A stretch of DNA of 14,259 nucleotides from contig JALTEO010000454.1 in assembly GCA_027073875.1 (NCBI GenBank), positions 1 through 14,259 of the forward strand, read 5' to 3'. This document shows, one piece after another, positions 7,370-14,259 of the stretch (positions are counted from its first letter, which is position 1; each line of letters begins with the position of its first letter). Source of the stretch: Bacteroidales bacterium (GTDB lineage: Bacteria; Bacteroidota; Bacteroidia; Bacteroidales; JALTDM01). Below the pieces are notes generated by a model that was not told where the DNA came from, searched no databases, and worked only from the letters and a program-made list of their open reading frames with translations. Position numbers and translations under genes: made by a program.

Positions 7370-8893
7370 TTAATGTTTAAAATGTCTGATTCCCGTAAAA
7401 ACCATTGCCATATCGTGTTCATTACAAAAGTCAATGGATTCTTTGTCTCGGATAGAGCCGCCGGGTTGAATAACAGCTGTTATTCCTGCCTCGTGAGCAA
7501 TTTCCACCGAGTCTTTGAAAGGGAAAAAAGCATCGGATGCCATTACAGCTCCGTGTAAATCAAAATTAAAATTTTTGGCTTTTACAATGGCTTGTTTCAG
7601 GGCATCAATACGGGATGTTTGCCCCGTGCCGCTTGCCAATAATTGTTTATCTTTTGCCAATACTATTGAATTTGATTTAGTGTGTTTTACCAGTTTCATG
7701 GCAAATAGCAAGTCTTCCGTTTCTTCTGCTGTAGGAGGACGATTGGTTACGGGTTTTAACTCTTCGGCGGTTTCCGTTTTTAAATCTTTTTCTTGAAATA
7801 ATACACCGTTTAGTGCAGAGCGGAAAATCTGCTTGGGCATATTATCGTGTTTTTGAATTAAAATACGGCGGTTCTTCTTTTGTTTCAAGATGGTAAGTGC
7901 ATCGTCATCATAAGCGGGAGCAATAACAACCTCAAAAAATATTTTGTCGATTTCCCCGGCAGTAACAGCATCAATCTTACGGTTGGTCACAACAATGCCA
8001 CCAAAAGCCGATACAGGATCCCCTGCCAATGCGTCTGTCCATGCAGTCAACAAATTTTCACGACTTGCCAGTCCGCAGGCGTTATTATGTTTTAATACGG
8101 CTACTGTTGTATCGTCAAAATCGTGAATTAAATTTACTGCAGCATCAATATCCAGAATGTTATTATAGGAAATTTCCTTGCCGTGGAGTTGGTCAAACAT
8201 ATCTTTGAAATTGCCCCAAAATACAGCACTCTGATGGGGATTTTCGCCATAGCGGAGGTGTTCCGAATCCTGAATACTTTGCTTGAATGCCACAAAAGGA
8301 TTACCGGCAAAATAATTGAAAATATGTGTGTCGTAATGTGATGAAATATTAAATGCATCGCGGGCAAATGATTTCCGAACTTCTAAGTCTGTAGAACCGT
8401 TGTTTTCAGTTAGAATCTTTAGCAGGTCGTCATATTGTCCTTTGTGCGAAACTACCAATACATCTTTAAAGTTTTTGGCTGCCGCACGAATCAGTGAAAT
8501 GCCGCCGATGTCTATTTTTTCAATAATCTCCTGTTCCGAACCACCGCCGGCAACAGTTTCTTCAAAAGGATATAAATCTACTATCACCAAATCAATTTCC
8601 GGCGTTTCATAATTATTTAGTTCCTGAATATCCGTTTCCACCTCACGACGAGCTAATATGCCACCGAAGACTTTGGGATGGAGTGTCTTAACCCGTCCGC
8701 CCAAAATAGAAGGGTAAGAGGTTAATGACTCTACGGCAGTTACCGGAATGTTATTTTTTTCTAAATACGATTGTGTACCACCGGTAGAATAAATTTTTAC
8801 GCCAAGATTTGCCAGTTTGGCAGCAATCTTGTCAATGCCATCTTTGTAATAGACTGATATTAAAGCAGATTTTATTGTTTTTTCCAATGCCAT
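7370..8893 (-). CDS. purH: Bifunctional AICAR formyltransferase / IMP cyclohydrolase
   Basis: PurH performs the last two steps of de novo IMP synthesis: formylation of AICAR with 10-formyl-THF, then ring closure. The 507 residues match the family. The N-terminal MGS-like cyclohydrolase domain (about 1-150) contains STGGT at 36-40, GGRVKTLHPK at 65-74 and IDIGGISLIRAAAKN at 127-141. The formyltransferase domain follows, with LRYGENPHQ at 213-221, the catalytic Lys268-His269 in LKHNNACG, and the conserved DAFFPFKD block and PGGSIRD near residues 455-485. It is the first gene of an operon with mreB (14 bp later) and miaA. A promoter with a good -7 box and a TTTG at a suitable distance lies directly upstream. 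Confidence 0.97.
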   Translation of the reverse strand: MALEKTIKSALISVYYKDGIDKIAAKLANLGVKIYSTGGTQSYLEKNNIPVTAVESLTSYPSILGGRVKTLHPKVFGGILARREVETDIQELNNYETPEIDLVIVDLYPFEETVAGGGSEQEIIEKIDIGGISLIRAAAKNFKDVLVVSHKGQYDDLLKILTENNGSTDLEVRKSFARDAFNISSHYDTHIFNYFAGNPFVAFKQSIQDSEHLRYGENPHQSAVFWGNFKDMFDQLHGKEISYNNILDIDAAVNLIHDFDDTTVAVLKHNNACGLASRENLLTAWTDALAGDPVSAFGGIVVTNRKIDAVTAGEIDKIFFEVVIAPAYDDDALTILKQKKNRRILIQKHDNMPKQIFRSALNGVLFQEKDLKTETAEELKPVTNRPPTAEETEDLLFAMKLVKHTKSNSIVLAKDKQLLASGTGQTSRIDALKQAIVKAKNFNFDLHGAVMASDAFFPFKDSVEIAHEAGITAVIQPGGSIRDKESIDFCNEHDMAMVFTGIRHFKH

Positions 8894-8901
8894 TTTTTTT
8901 T

Positions 8902-8935
8902 CAAAGGTAAAGAAAATTTACTAATGGACTTCAAA
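8902..8935 (-). promoter_or_regulatory. Candidate promoter of the purH-mreB-miaA operon
   Basis: On the minus strand a TTTG (8932-8935) is followed after 22 nt by TACCTTTG (8902-8909), matching the Bacteroidota -33/-7 pattern TTTG and TAnnTTTG. The -7 box is 8 bp from the purH ATG, so the transcript would begin essentially at the start codon. A short or absent leader is therefore implied, or a second promoter exists further upstream. Confidence 0.5.
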
Positions 8936-8965
8936 AATTTATTTTTTTCTGACACTAAGGGAGTT

Positions 8966-9868
8966 CTAATAATTCCCCGTAATAAAATCTTCAATCTGTT
9001 TGCAATAAGGAACAAATCCGAATTTTTCAGGAACTTCGCCATGGTCAGCACCTTTCACCCTAACAGCAATGCCTTTGGTACCATGATAATTTTTAAAAAT
9101 CACTTCGCCGTGAGTTTTAATATTTAAGAAGGTATCGTCAATACCATGAAACCACAAAAACGGTTGGTTAACCCGTTTTATTTCTTCTGCATTATCAATC
9201 TTCAGGTTTGTGAAATAAGAAGGCGGAATATCCAGTATGCTACCGTCTTGCACCATTACCGCAGCAGAGGCAAACGGTGATTCTAAAATTAGTTTTGAAG
9301 GTATCATAGAACGGGGATGTGCTGCAAGTTCTGTTGCAGGAGCTGAACCTAAGCTGAATCCGTAAATTACCAAGCGGTCATTTGTTAGTCCGTGATTCTT
9401 AAGCCAAGTTAGTCCGGCATCTACATCGGCATAAAGCCCTTCTTCGGTTGATTTGCCTTCGGACATTCCGAAACCACGATAATCGAGCATCAACACGCCG
9501 AAACGATTCTTGCCGCCGACATTTGCCAACAATTTCTCGCGTTGCCAGTAAAAATCCATGTGGTCGCGATTGCCATGACAATACATTATGATGGTATCAG
9601 TTGCAATCCGATTAGTATCACCAAGATAAATAGCATAAATTTTTGTGGGAGTTGTTTCGGTCGCTGTTTGCGATTCCAGTGTAAACAAATATGTCAACGA
9701 GTCAGGAATAGCATAACTATTGTCAAGGCGAAAATCTACTTCCCCTTCGTAATCATCCAATTTGTAAAAATCCAATGCCGACTCATTGTAAAGCATATCG
9801 TCCATTCGCAGGCAACTAACAGAAGATATTGCGATAATAATTGCCAAAAAGAAAACATTTTTTTTCAT
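8966..9868 (-). CDS. Alpha/beta hydrolase lipoprotein
   Basis: This is a 300-residue serine hydrolase with an N-terminal lipoprotein signal: MKKN, a hydrophobic stretch, then SSVS-Cys19. The alpha/beta hydrolase core shows the oxyanion-hole segment CHGN at 97-100 followed by RDHMDFYW, then LDYRGFGMSEGKS at 128-140. The nucleophile elbow GFSLGS has Ser172, the acid is Asp245 in HGIDD, and His276 lies in GADHGE. The layout resembles the ABHD12/17-like or BEM46-like esterase group; the substrate is unknown. It is probably an envelope-anchored esterase or thioesterase. I place the start at 9868. A longer in-frame reading to 9925 would overlap the upstream gene and put 19 polar residues before the lipoprotein signal. 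It begins 2 bp after the upstream lipoprotein gene, so the two form an operon. Confidence 0.88.
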   Translation of the reverse strand: MKKNVFFLAIIIAISSVSCLRMDDMLYNESALDFYKLDDYEGEVDFRLDNSYAIPDSLTYLFTLESQTATETTPTKIYAIYLGDTNRIATDTIIMYCHGNRDHMDFYWQREKLLANVGGKNRFGVLMLDYRGFGMSEGKSTEEGLYADVDAGLTWLKNHGLTNDRLVIYGFSLGSAPATELAAHPRSMIPSKLILESPFASAAVMVQDGSILDIPPSYFTNLKIDNAEEIKRVNQPFLWFHGIDDTFLNIKTHGEVIFKNYHGTKGIAVRVKGADHGEVPEKFGFVPYCKQIEDFITGNY

Positions 9869-9870
9869 GA

Positions 9871-10542
9871 TTAAAATTTTTTGAGTATGCCTAAATAAAT
9901 ACCCGATGCACCTTTTTCGCCCCACGGTTTCAAATAATCAACCACTAATTTTTGATTGCTGATATTCGGTGCCAATATTTTTCCTTCTATAAAATATGTC
10001 CATTTGTTGTGTGTGTAACGATAGCCGATATGTGGATTAAAAATCCAGTGGACAGGTTGCAATTCATCATGAGCACGGTATTTTGACAATTCAAACCAAT
10101 TGCCAACACCTACATAAATTAATCGACTAGGATTTTTTAAATGCCAATAAGCATTTATATCTAATTCAGGCCAGAATTTAAATTGTTTTTCCCATTTATC
10201 AAAAGCCGTGTTGGCAACCAAATTACAACTTACGGCAGGTTGTATGTTTTTCTGGCTAAGTATTTTACGGTTTATTCCCCATTCGTTTTGAAAAACACCG
10301 AATGCCAAAGCTGTGGTATGTATGGAAGCAAATCCCGTAGTGTTGGAATCTAAACCATAGCCATAAGTAAGTGCTGTTAGCGGCAAAGGAATAACCATAC
10401 CTGAAAAATGGATAAGCGGACCACCAAAATTTGCAGAAACAGCATGTTCTCCTTTTTCCAATGGCTCTACAAAACGAGTAGGAGCACATGACGAAATAAT
10501 CAGGATAAATAAAACCAAAAAGAAACCAAAGGTATGTCTCAT
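9871..10542 (-). CDS. Predicted lipoprotein of unknown function, possibly barrel-like
   Basis: I do not recognise the family with certainty. The 223-residue product has a lipoprotein signal: Met-Arg-His, a Phe/Leu/Ile core, then ISS-Cys19. The mature part begins PTRFVEPLEKGEHAVSANF and continues with glycine- and aromatic-rich stretches (GGPLIHFSG, YGYGLDSN, YVGVGNWF, NPHIGYRYTH) and an alternating C-terminus ending in a Phe. This composition suggests beta strands and possibly a small outer-membrane barrel, but that is inference. The ATG at 10542 is chosen over an in-frame TTG at 10563 because a perfect -7 box (10561-10568) covers that TTG and the signal peptide begins at the ATG. It is the first gene of a pair with the hydrolase lipoprotein, 2 bp apart, so a shared envelope task is likely. 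Confidence 0.8.
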   Translation of the reverse strand: MRHTFGFFLVLFILIISSCAPTRFVEPLEKGEHAVSANFGGPLIHFSGMVIPLPLTALTYGYGLDSNTTGFASIHTTALAFGVFQNEWGINRKILSQKNIQPAVSCNLVANTAFDKWEKQFKFWPELDINAYWHLKNPSRLIYVGVGNWFELSKYRAHDELQPVHWIFNPHIGYRYTHNKWTYFIEGKILAPNISNQKLVVDYLKPWGEKGASGIYLGILKKF

Positions 10543-10560
10543 CTCAATAATTTTAAGCGA

Positions 10561-10568
10561 CAAAGGTA
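10561..10568 (-). promoter_or_regulatory. Candidate -7 box for the lipoprotein operon
   Basis: The minus strand reads TACCTTTG, an exact TAnnTTTG match, 18 bp upstream of the ATG at 10542. It decides the start of that gene, because the alternative TTG at 10561-10563 lies inside the box. An imperfect inverted repeat AGAATT 10575-10580 with AATTCT 10586-10591 lies just upstream, between the two divergent genes, and could be an operator or chance in AT-rich DNA. Confidence 0.5.
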
Positions 10569-10659
10569 TTAAAGAGAATTTTAATAATTCTTTTCTTTCA
10601 AAATTATATGAACAAATTGAATGGTAATTTGTTAGTTTTAAGAAACAAATGAAAAAATT

Positions 10660-11118
10660 ATGGGAGTAGCTACATTTGCCGCAGGATGCTTTTGGGGTGT
10701 TCAGTATAAATTATCAAAAGTAAAAGGTGTGATTAAAACAACTGTTGGCTATGCCGGAGGTAATGTTGAAAATCCGTCTTACGAAGAAGTTTGCTCCGGC
10801 GAAACAGGACATGCCGAGGCAGTTCAGGTTTTTTTTGATGAGAAAATTGTATCCTACAAAGAATTAGTTTCTGTTTTTTTCTCAATTCACGACCCCACAC
10901 AGTTAAATCGTCAAGGTCCCGATGTGGGAACTCAATACCGATCGGTTATTTTTTGTCACAACGATATCCAGATTAAACAAGCATTGGAAATTAAAAAACA
11001 GTTAGAAATAACAAATAAATACAAGCAACCTATTGTAACGGAAATAGTTCCTTTTACCAATTTTTACAAAGCGGAGGAATATCATCAGGATTATTTTCGG
11101 AAAAAGGGAATAGATTAG
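10660..11118 (+). CDS. msrA: Peptide methionine-S-sulfoxide reductase MsrA
   Basis: MsrA reduces the S-epimer of methionine sulfoxide, free or in proteins, as part of oxidative damage repair in the cytoplasm. The 152-residue protein is a single short MsrA domain with no fused MsrB. The catalytic Cys10 lies in the GCFWG motif (9-13). GYAGG is at 30-34, then GHAEAVQV (50-57), the block DPTQLNRQGPDVGTQYRS (78-95), and YHQDYF near the C-terminus. The chain stops at KKGID and lacks the C-terminal cysteine that acts as resolving residue in many MsrA proteins. The remaining cysteines, Cys45 and Cys99, are the only internal candidates for recycling. No signal peptide is present. It is transcribed divergently from the lipoprotein operon and seems monocistronic, with 293 bp before the next gene. 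Confidence 0.96.
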   Translation: MGVATFAAGCFWGVQYKLSKVKGVIKTTVGYAGGNVENPSYEEVCSGETGHAEAVQVFFDEKIVSYKELVSVFFSIHDPTQLNRQGPDVGTQYRSVIFCHNDIQIKQALEIKKQLEITNKYKQPIVTEIVPFTNFYKAEEYHQDYFRKKGID

Positions 11119-11411
11119 TGCCAATTAATAATTTACAATTAACTAATATATAATAAAATATGTTGCACATACATCTCTAAATACTTTGTCCAAACTTGAA
11201 AGAAATAGGAGATAAGAGCTATTTCTAATATTACGGCATCATTAAAATAAAAAAGATTTGGTATAATCGGCATGAAACCCTTACAAAAGTCAAAAAAAGT
11301 TGTCATCTTAAGTTTTGCAAAAGTCACTTATCAAAAAAAACAAATATTTTTCAGCCCATCCATTCATTTTTATTTCCTTTGTAGATAAATGTAATTTAAC
11401 TACTTCCTCTT
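11119..11411. other. Intergenic region with a copy of the palindrome-end motif
   Basis: This 293-bp AT-rich gap separates msrA from the purF-type gene. At 11310-11325 the bases AAGTTTTGCAAAAGTC match 15 of 16 positions of 5408-5423, the right end of the palindromic element beside miaA. A shorter related stretch, TTACAAAAGTC, lies at 11281-11291. No full inverted partner is present here, so this is at most a remnant or a lone end. I see no coding frame worth calling, no riboswitch I can recognise, and no clear msrA terminator. Confidence 0.45.
11374..11381 (+). promoter_or_regulatory. Weak candidate -7 box for the purF-type gene
   Basis: TTCCTTTG matches TAnnTTTG at 5 of the 6 specified positions and lies 30 bp before the ATG at 11412. 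No TTTG is seen at -33. The position is right, but the match is imperfect and AT-rich DNA yields such boxes by chance. Confidence 0.3.
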
Positions 11412-13316
11412 ATGAGTGAATCTATCAAACATGAGTGTGGCATTGTTCTCATTCGCTTGTTAAAGCCCTTGGAATACTACAAATGGAAATACGGCACATG
11501 GCGTGTCGGACTCGACAAACTATACCTCCTGATGGAAAAACAACACAACAGGGGACAAGATGGTGCCGGTGCTGTCAGTTTAAAAATAGATCTCCCGCCG
11601 GGAAAACCCTATCTTAATCGTGTTCGTTCTAATAGTTCCACCCCGATTATTGATATTTTCCGTCAAATAAATCAACCTTTCCAAGAATTAGAAAAGACCC
11701 AAAAATCATCACTTTTAAATGATGCGGTATGGGCAAAACAAAACCTGCCCTTTGCCGGAGAATTATACCTTGGGCATGTCCGTTACAGCACTTTTGGACA
11801 AAATGATATTGAGCAAGTGCATCCGCAAATGCGGCAAAACAACTGGAAAACACGGAATTTGGTGCTTGCCGGCAATTTCAACCTGACAAATGTTGACGAA
11901 CTACTTGAAAAGCTGATTGACCTCGGACAACATCCCAAGGATTATAGCGACACCGTTACCATTATGGAAAATATGGGGCATTTCCTTGAAAGAGAAGTAC
12001 AACAACTGTTTGACAAATTTCACGCCGAGGGACATAATAATATTGAAACGACAGACCTGATTGCCAAACATCTGAAAATTACCAACATCCTAAGAAATGC
12101 CACCAAATATTGGGATGGCGGCTATGTCATCGGTGGACTCATTGGTCATGGCGATGCATTTGTGATTCGTGACCCCAACGGTATTCGTCCGGCTTATTAC
12201 TATCAAGACGATGAATTTGTTATTGTCACATCAGAAAGACCGGTAATACAAACAGCCCTTAATGTGCCTTACGAAAAAGTGAAAGAGCTAATGCCAGGAA
12301 ATGCTATTATCATTAAAAAAGACGGCACCACCACCGAAGAAAATATCCGGAAAGCAGAAACAGTAAAAGCATGTTCTTTTGAACGAATTTATTTCTCCCG
12401 TGGAAGTGATGCCGATATTTATGCCGAACGGAAACATTTGGGCGAATACATTGTAGATGACATTCTTAAAGCCATTGACTTTGACATAAAAAACGCCGTA
12501 TTTTCTTATATCCCCAACACAGCTGAAACTTCTTTCCTCGGTATGATAAAAGGTGTTGAGAATTATTTGAAAGAAGTAAAAAAAGAAAAGATCCTGAAAT
12601 TGGGGCATTCGCCCGACATGGAGGAATTGAGCAAAATAATTGATATCAAAGCCCGCGTTGAGAAAATTGCCATAAAAGATGCCAAATTGCGGACTTTTAT
12701 TTCGCAAGACAAAGGCAGAAACGATTTGGTGGGACATGTATATGATGTAACCTACGGAGCCATTCGTCCTTACGAAGACAATTTGGTCATTATTGACGAT
12801 TCTATTGTTCGTGGGACAACGCTCAGAGAAAGCATCATCAATATTTTGGACAGACTGCATCCTAAAAAAATTGTAATCGTTTCGTCGGCACCACAAATAC
12901 GGTATCCCGACTGTTATGGCATTGATATGGCACGACTGGACGATTTAATTGCTTTTCGTGCTACCATTGACCTGTTGAAAGAAACACAACAGGGCGGCAT
13001 CATTAACAAAGTTTACTCGCAGTGCAAAGAGCAGGAAAATCTGCCGAAAGAAAAAATTAAAAATTATGTAAAGGAAATCTACAAACCGTTTACGCCCGAA
13101 CAGATTTCACATAAAATTGCTCAAATGCTCCGGTTAGAACATATTCAGGCAGATATTGAAGTTGTTTATCAGCGGATTGAAAATCTCCATCGTGCTTGTC
13201 CGAATCATCTCGGCGACTGGTATTTTACGGGAGATTATCCTACTCCCGGTGGCAACAGAGTAGTCAACAGAGCATTTATTAATTTTATTGAAAATAAAAA
13301 AGACAGGGCATATTAA
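11412..13316 (+). CDS. purF: Amidophosphoribosyltransferase, long Bacteroidota form
   Basis: PurF makes phosphoribosylamine from PRPP and glutamine, the first committed step of purine synthesis. The Ntn-type glutaminase nucleophile is Cys9 (HECGIV), so residues 1-8 would be a propeptide. Glutaminase signatures include HNRGQDGAGAV at 45-55, GHVRYSTFG at 121-129, GNFNLTN at 154-160 and RDPNGIRP at 253-260. CSFERIYFSRG (321-331) leads into the phosphoribosyltransferase domain, with the PRPP loop VIIDDSIVRGTT at 459-470. At 634 residues it is well over 100 longer than typical PurF (about 470-510). Extra segments lie around 16-36 and 60-115, with a C-terminal tail containing GDWYFTGDYPTPGG. Only scattered cysteines remain (321, 501, 538, 596), so a Bacillus-type Fe-S cluster is not supported. 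It may be the main PurF or a paralogue. It stands alone. Confidence 0.85.
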   Translation: MSESIKHECGIVLIRLLKPLEYYKWKYGTWRVGLDKLYLLMEKQHNRGQDGAGAVSLKIDLPPGKPYLNRVRSNSSTPIIDIFRQINQPFQELEKTQKSSLLNDAVWAKQNLPFAGELYLGHVRYSTFGQNDIEQVHPQMRQNNWKTRNLVLAGNFNLTNVDELLEKLIDLGQHPKDYSDTVTIMENMGHFLEREVQQLFDKFHAEGHNNIETTDLIAKHLKITNILRNATKYWDGGYVIGGLIGHGDAFVIRDPNGIRPAYYYQDDEFVIVTSERPVIQTALNVPYEKVKELMPGNAIIIKKDGTTTEENIRKAETVKACSFERIYFSRGSDADIYAERKHLGEYIVDDILKAIDFDIKNAVFSYIPNTAETSFLGMIKGVENYLKEVKKEKILKLGHSPDMEELSKIIDIKARVEKIAIKDAKLRTFISQDKGRNDLVGHVYDVTYGAIRPYEDNLVIIDDSIVRGTTLRESIINILDRLHPKKIVIVSSAPQIRYPDCYGIDMARLDDLIAFRATIDLLKETQQGGIINKVYSQCKEQENLPKEKIKNYVKEIYKPFTPEQISHKIAQMLRLEHIQADIEVVYQRIENLHRACPNHLGDWYFTGDYPTPGGNRVVNRAFINFIENKKDRAY

Positions 13317-13376
13317 TTAATTGGTTTAATTTCCCTTGATGACTTAGAATTTTAAAACACCAATAAATATAAAATT

Positions 13377-14259
13377 ATGAAACACTTATTATCCTTATCC
13401 GTATTTTTGTTAATGGGATTTTTATCATCATCCCAAAACACAACAGTTAACCATTTTTTAAAGGCAACGATTAACCCTGAAACTTCAGAAATTTCCGTTT
13501 TAGATTCAATAACTTTGCCGGAAAATTCTCCCCGGGAATTTTGGCTCAATACCGCATTGACACCTATTTGTAAAACGAAAGGCATTTCACTTCAAAAACT
13601 AAAAGACCACACACAAGCAAATGATGTGGGGATGGATCGTGACGATAACGGTGCCGAAAATAAACTGCCTTTAACCCTATGGCAAATCAAAGGGAAAGGG
13701 CAAACTATTACGATAAGTTATAGCGGGAAAATTGATTATGAGATAGAACAGAATAAACAAAACTATCAACGGGGATTTTCGCAAACGCCCGGAATTATCT
13801 GTTCCAAAGGTGTTTATTTAGCCGGTTCTACCTATTGGGTACCAACCTTTAAGGATAAATTAATTACTTTCTCGTTAACGACAGAGCTGCCAAAAGACTG
13901 GAAAAATGTTACTATCGGCAAACGAACAAATGAAATGACAAAAGCAGACAAGCATATTGACACTTGGGTTTGCGACAAACCACAGGAAGAAGTTTTTTTG
14001 ATTGCGGCACATTTTTACGAATATTCCTACGATATGAATAATGGTGTTAAGGCAATGGCTTTTCTGCGTTCTCCCGATGAAGGGCTGGCAAACAAATATC
14101 TGGAAGTTACCGAACAATATATGAATATGGACAACGAAATGTTGGGGAAATACCCGTATTCAAAATTTGCCTTGGTAGAAAACTTTTGGGAAACCGGCTA
14201 CGGTATGCCATCATTTACCTTGCTTGGAGAAAAAATTATCCGCTTCCCGTTTATTTTAC
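13377..14259 (+). CDS. Secreted M1-type peptidase homologue, 5' part only
   Basis: The frame opens at ATG 13377 and stays open for 294 codons to the window edge, so the 3' end is missing. A signal peptide spans about residues 1-19 (MKHLLSLSVFLLMGFLSS, Gln at 20), suggesting export. The following beta-rich part resembles the N-terminal domain of M1 metallopeptidases, including TITISYSGKIDYE near 110-122 and the WVPTF stretch near 154-158. At 256-283 the segment LGKYPYSKFALVEN then ETGYGMPSFTLLG occupies the place of the substrate-binding GAMEN block but reads GYGMPS. The zinc motif HExxH-E would lie beyond the window and cannot be checked. It begins 60 bp after the PurF-type gene and could be co-transcribed, as no promoter or terminator is evident between them. 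An M1-like fold seems likely; peptidase activity is unproven. Confidence 0.65.
   Translation, partial: MKHLLSLSVFLLMGFLSSSQNTTVNHFLKATINPETSEISVLDSITLPENSPREFWLNTALTPICKTKGISLQKLKDHTQANDVGMDRDDNGAENKLPLTLWQIKGKGQTITISYSGKIDYEIEQNKQNYQRGFSQTPGIICSKGVYLAGSTYWVPTFKDKLITFSLTTELPKDWKNVTIGKRTNEMTKADKHIDTWVCDKPQEEVFLIAAHFYEYSYDMNNGVKAMAFLRSPDEGLANKYLEVTEQYMNMDNEMLGKYPYSKFALVENFWETGYGMPSFTLLGEKIIRFPFIL

Noticed and set aside
8943..8985. Hairpin at the end of the hydrolase gene as a terminator
   Set aside because: The stem is short with a mismatch, overlaps the stop codon, and is not followed by a T-run on the minus strand.
9869..9925. Upstream ATG for the alpha/beta hydrolase
   Set aside because: It would overlap the preceding gene and add 19 residues before a clean lipoprotein signal starting at 9868.
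10543..10563. TTG start extending the 223-residue lipoprotein by seven residues
   Set aside because: The TTG falls inside a perfect -7 promoter box and would put seven extra residues before a normal lipoprotein signal that begins with its own ATG.
11139..11327. 62-codon open frame on the minus strand in the msrA-purF gap
   Set aside because: It is short and dominated by Phe, Ile and Tyr from AT-rich DNA, has no promoter box, and overlaps the repeat-like motif at 11310-11325.
12288..12896. 202-codon open frame on the minus strand inside the PurF-type gene
   Set aside because: It is fully antisense to a conserved coding region with intact catalytic motifs, and its translation is low in coherent motifs and rich in Phe, Tyr and Asn as expected for a shadow frame.
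1..14259. CRISPR array, phage, toxin-antitoxin or defence island
   Set aside because: No regularly spaced repeats, transposase or integrase, paired small toxin-antitoxin genes, or nuclease/helicase genes are present; the gene content is mainly housekeeping.

Overview
The window looks like ordinary chromosomal DNA from a member of the Bacteroidota (Bacteroidetes). The signs are low GC, A/T-rich leaders without Shine-Dalgarno sequences, several upstream boxes fitting the Bacteroidota -7 promoter consensus TAnnTTTG, export signals ending in SLGQ or SSC, and a long-form amidophosphoribosyltransferase. I see no rRNA, tRNA, CRISPR array, transposase, phage gene or obvious defence locus. The genus cannot be read from this sequence.

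Layout, left to right. (1) A minus-strand operon (91-1850), transcribed right to left: short-chain dehydrogenase, hotdog thioesterase, small exported protein of unknown function. The last two genes overlap by 4 bp. (2) sucD (minus), with a -7 box upstream and a clear intrinsic terminator downstream. (3) hutH-type aromatic amino acid ammonia-lyase (minus). (4) A 432-bp gap, then a plus-strand cold-shock protein gene with its own promoter and terminator. (5) A 202-bp palindromic repeat element (5221-5422) filling the convergent gap up to the miaA stop codon. (6) A minus-strand operon purH-mreB-miaA (5424-8893). (7) A minus-strand pair of predicted lipoproteins (8966-10542): an unknown protein of possible barrel type and an alpha/beta hydrolase. 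(8) Plus-strand msrA, then a 634-residue PurF-type protein, then the 5' part of a secreted M1-type peptidase homologue that runs off the right edge.

How the genes fit together: most are housekeeping. sucD serves the TCA cycle. purH and purF belong to de novo purine synthesis but are unlinked. mreB serves cell shape, miaA tRNA modification, msrA oxidative repair and the cold-shock protein RNA handling. The accessory part is the envelope-directed set: the exported 179-residue protein, the two lipoproteins and the M1-like protein. I found no convincing new multi-gene system. The items most worth a second look are the palindromic element beside miaA with a related motif at 11310-11325, miaA where mreC is usual after mreB, the orphan ammonia-lyase, the long PurF, the altered GAMEN-equivalent motif in the M1-like protein, and a possible structured segment at 4600-4735.
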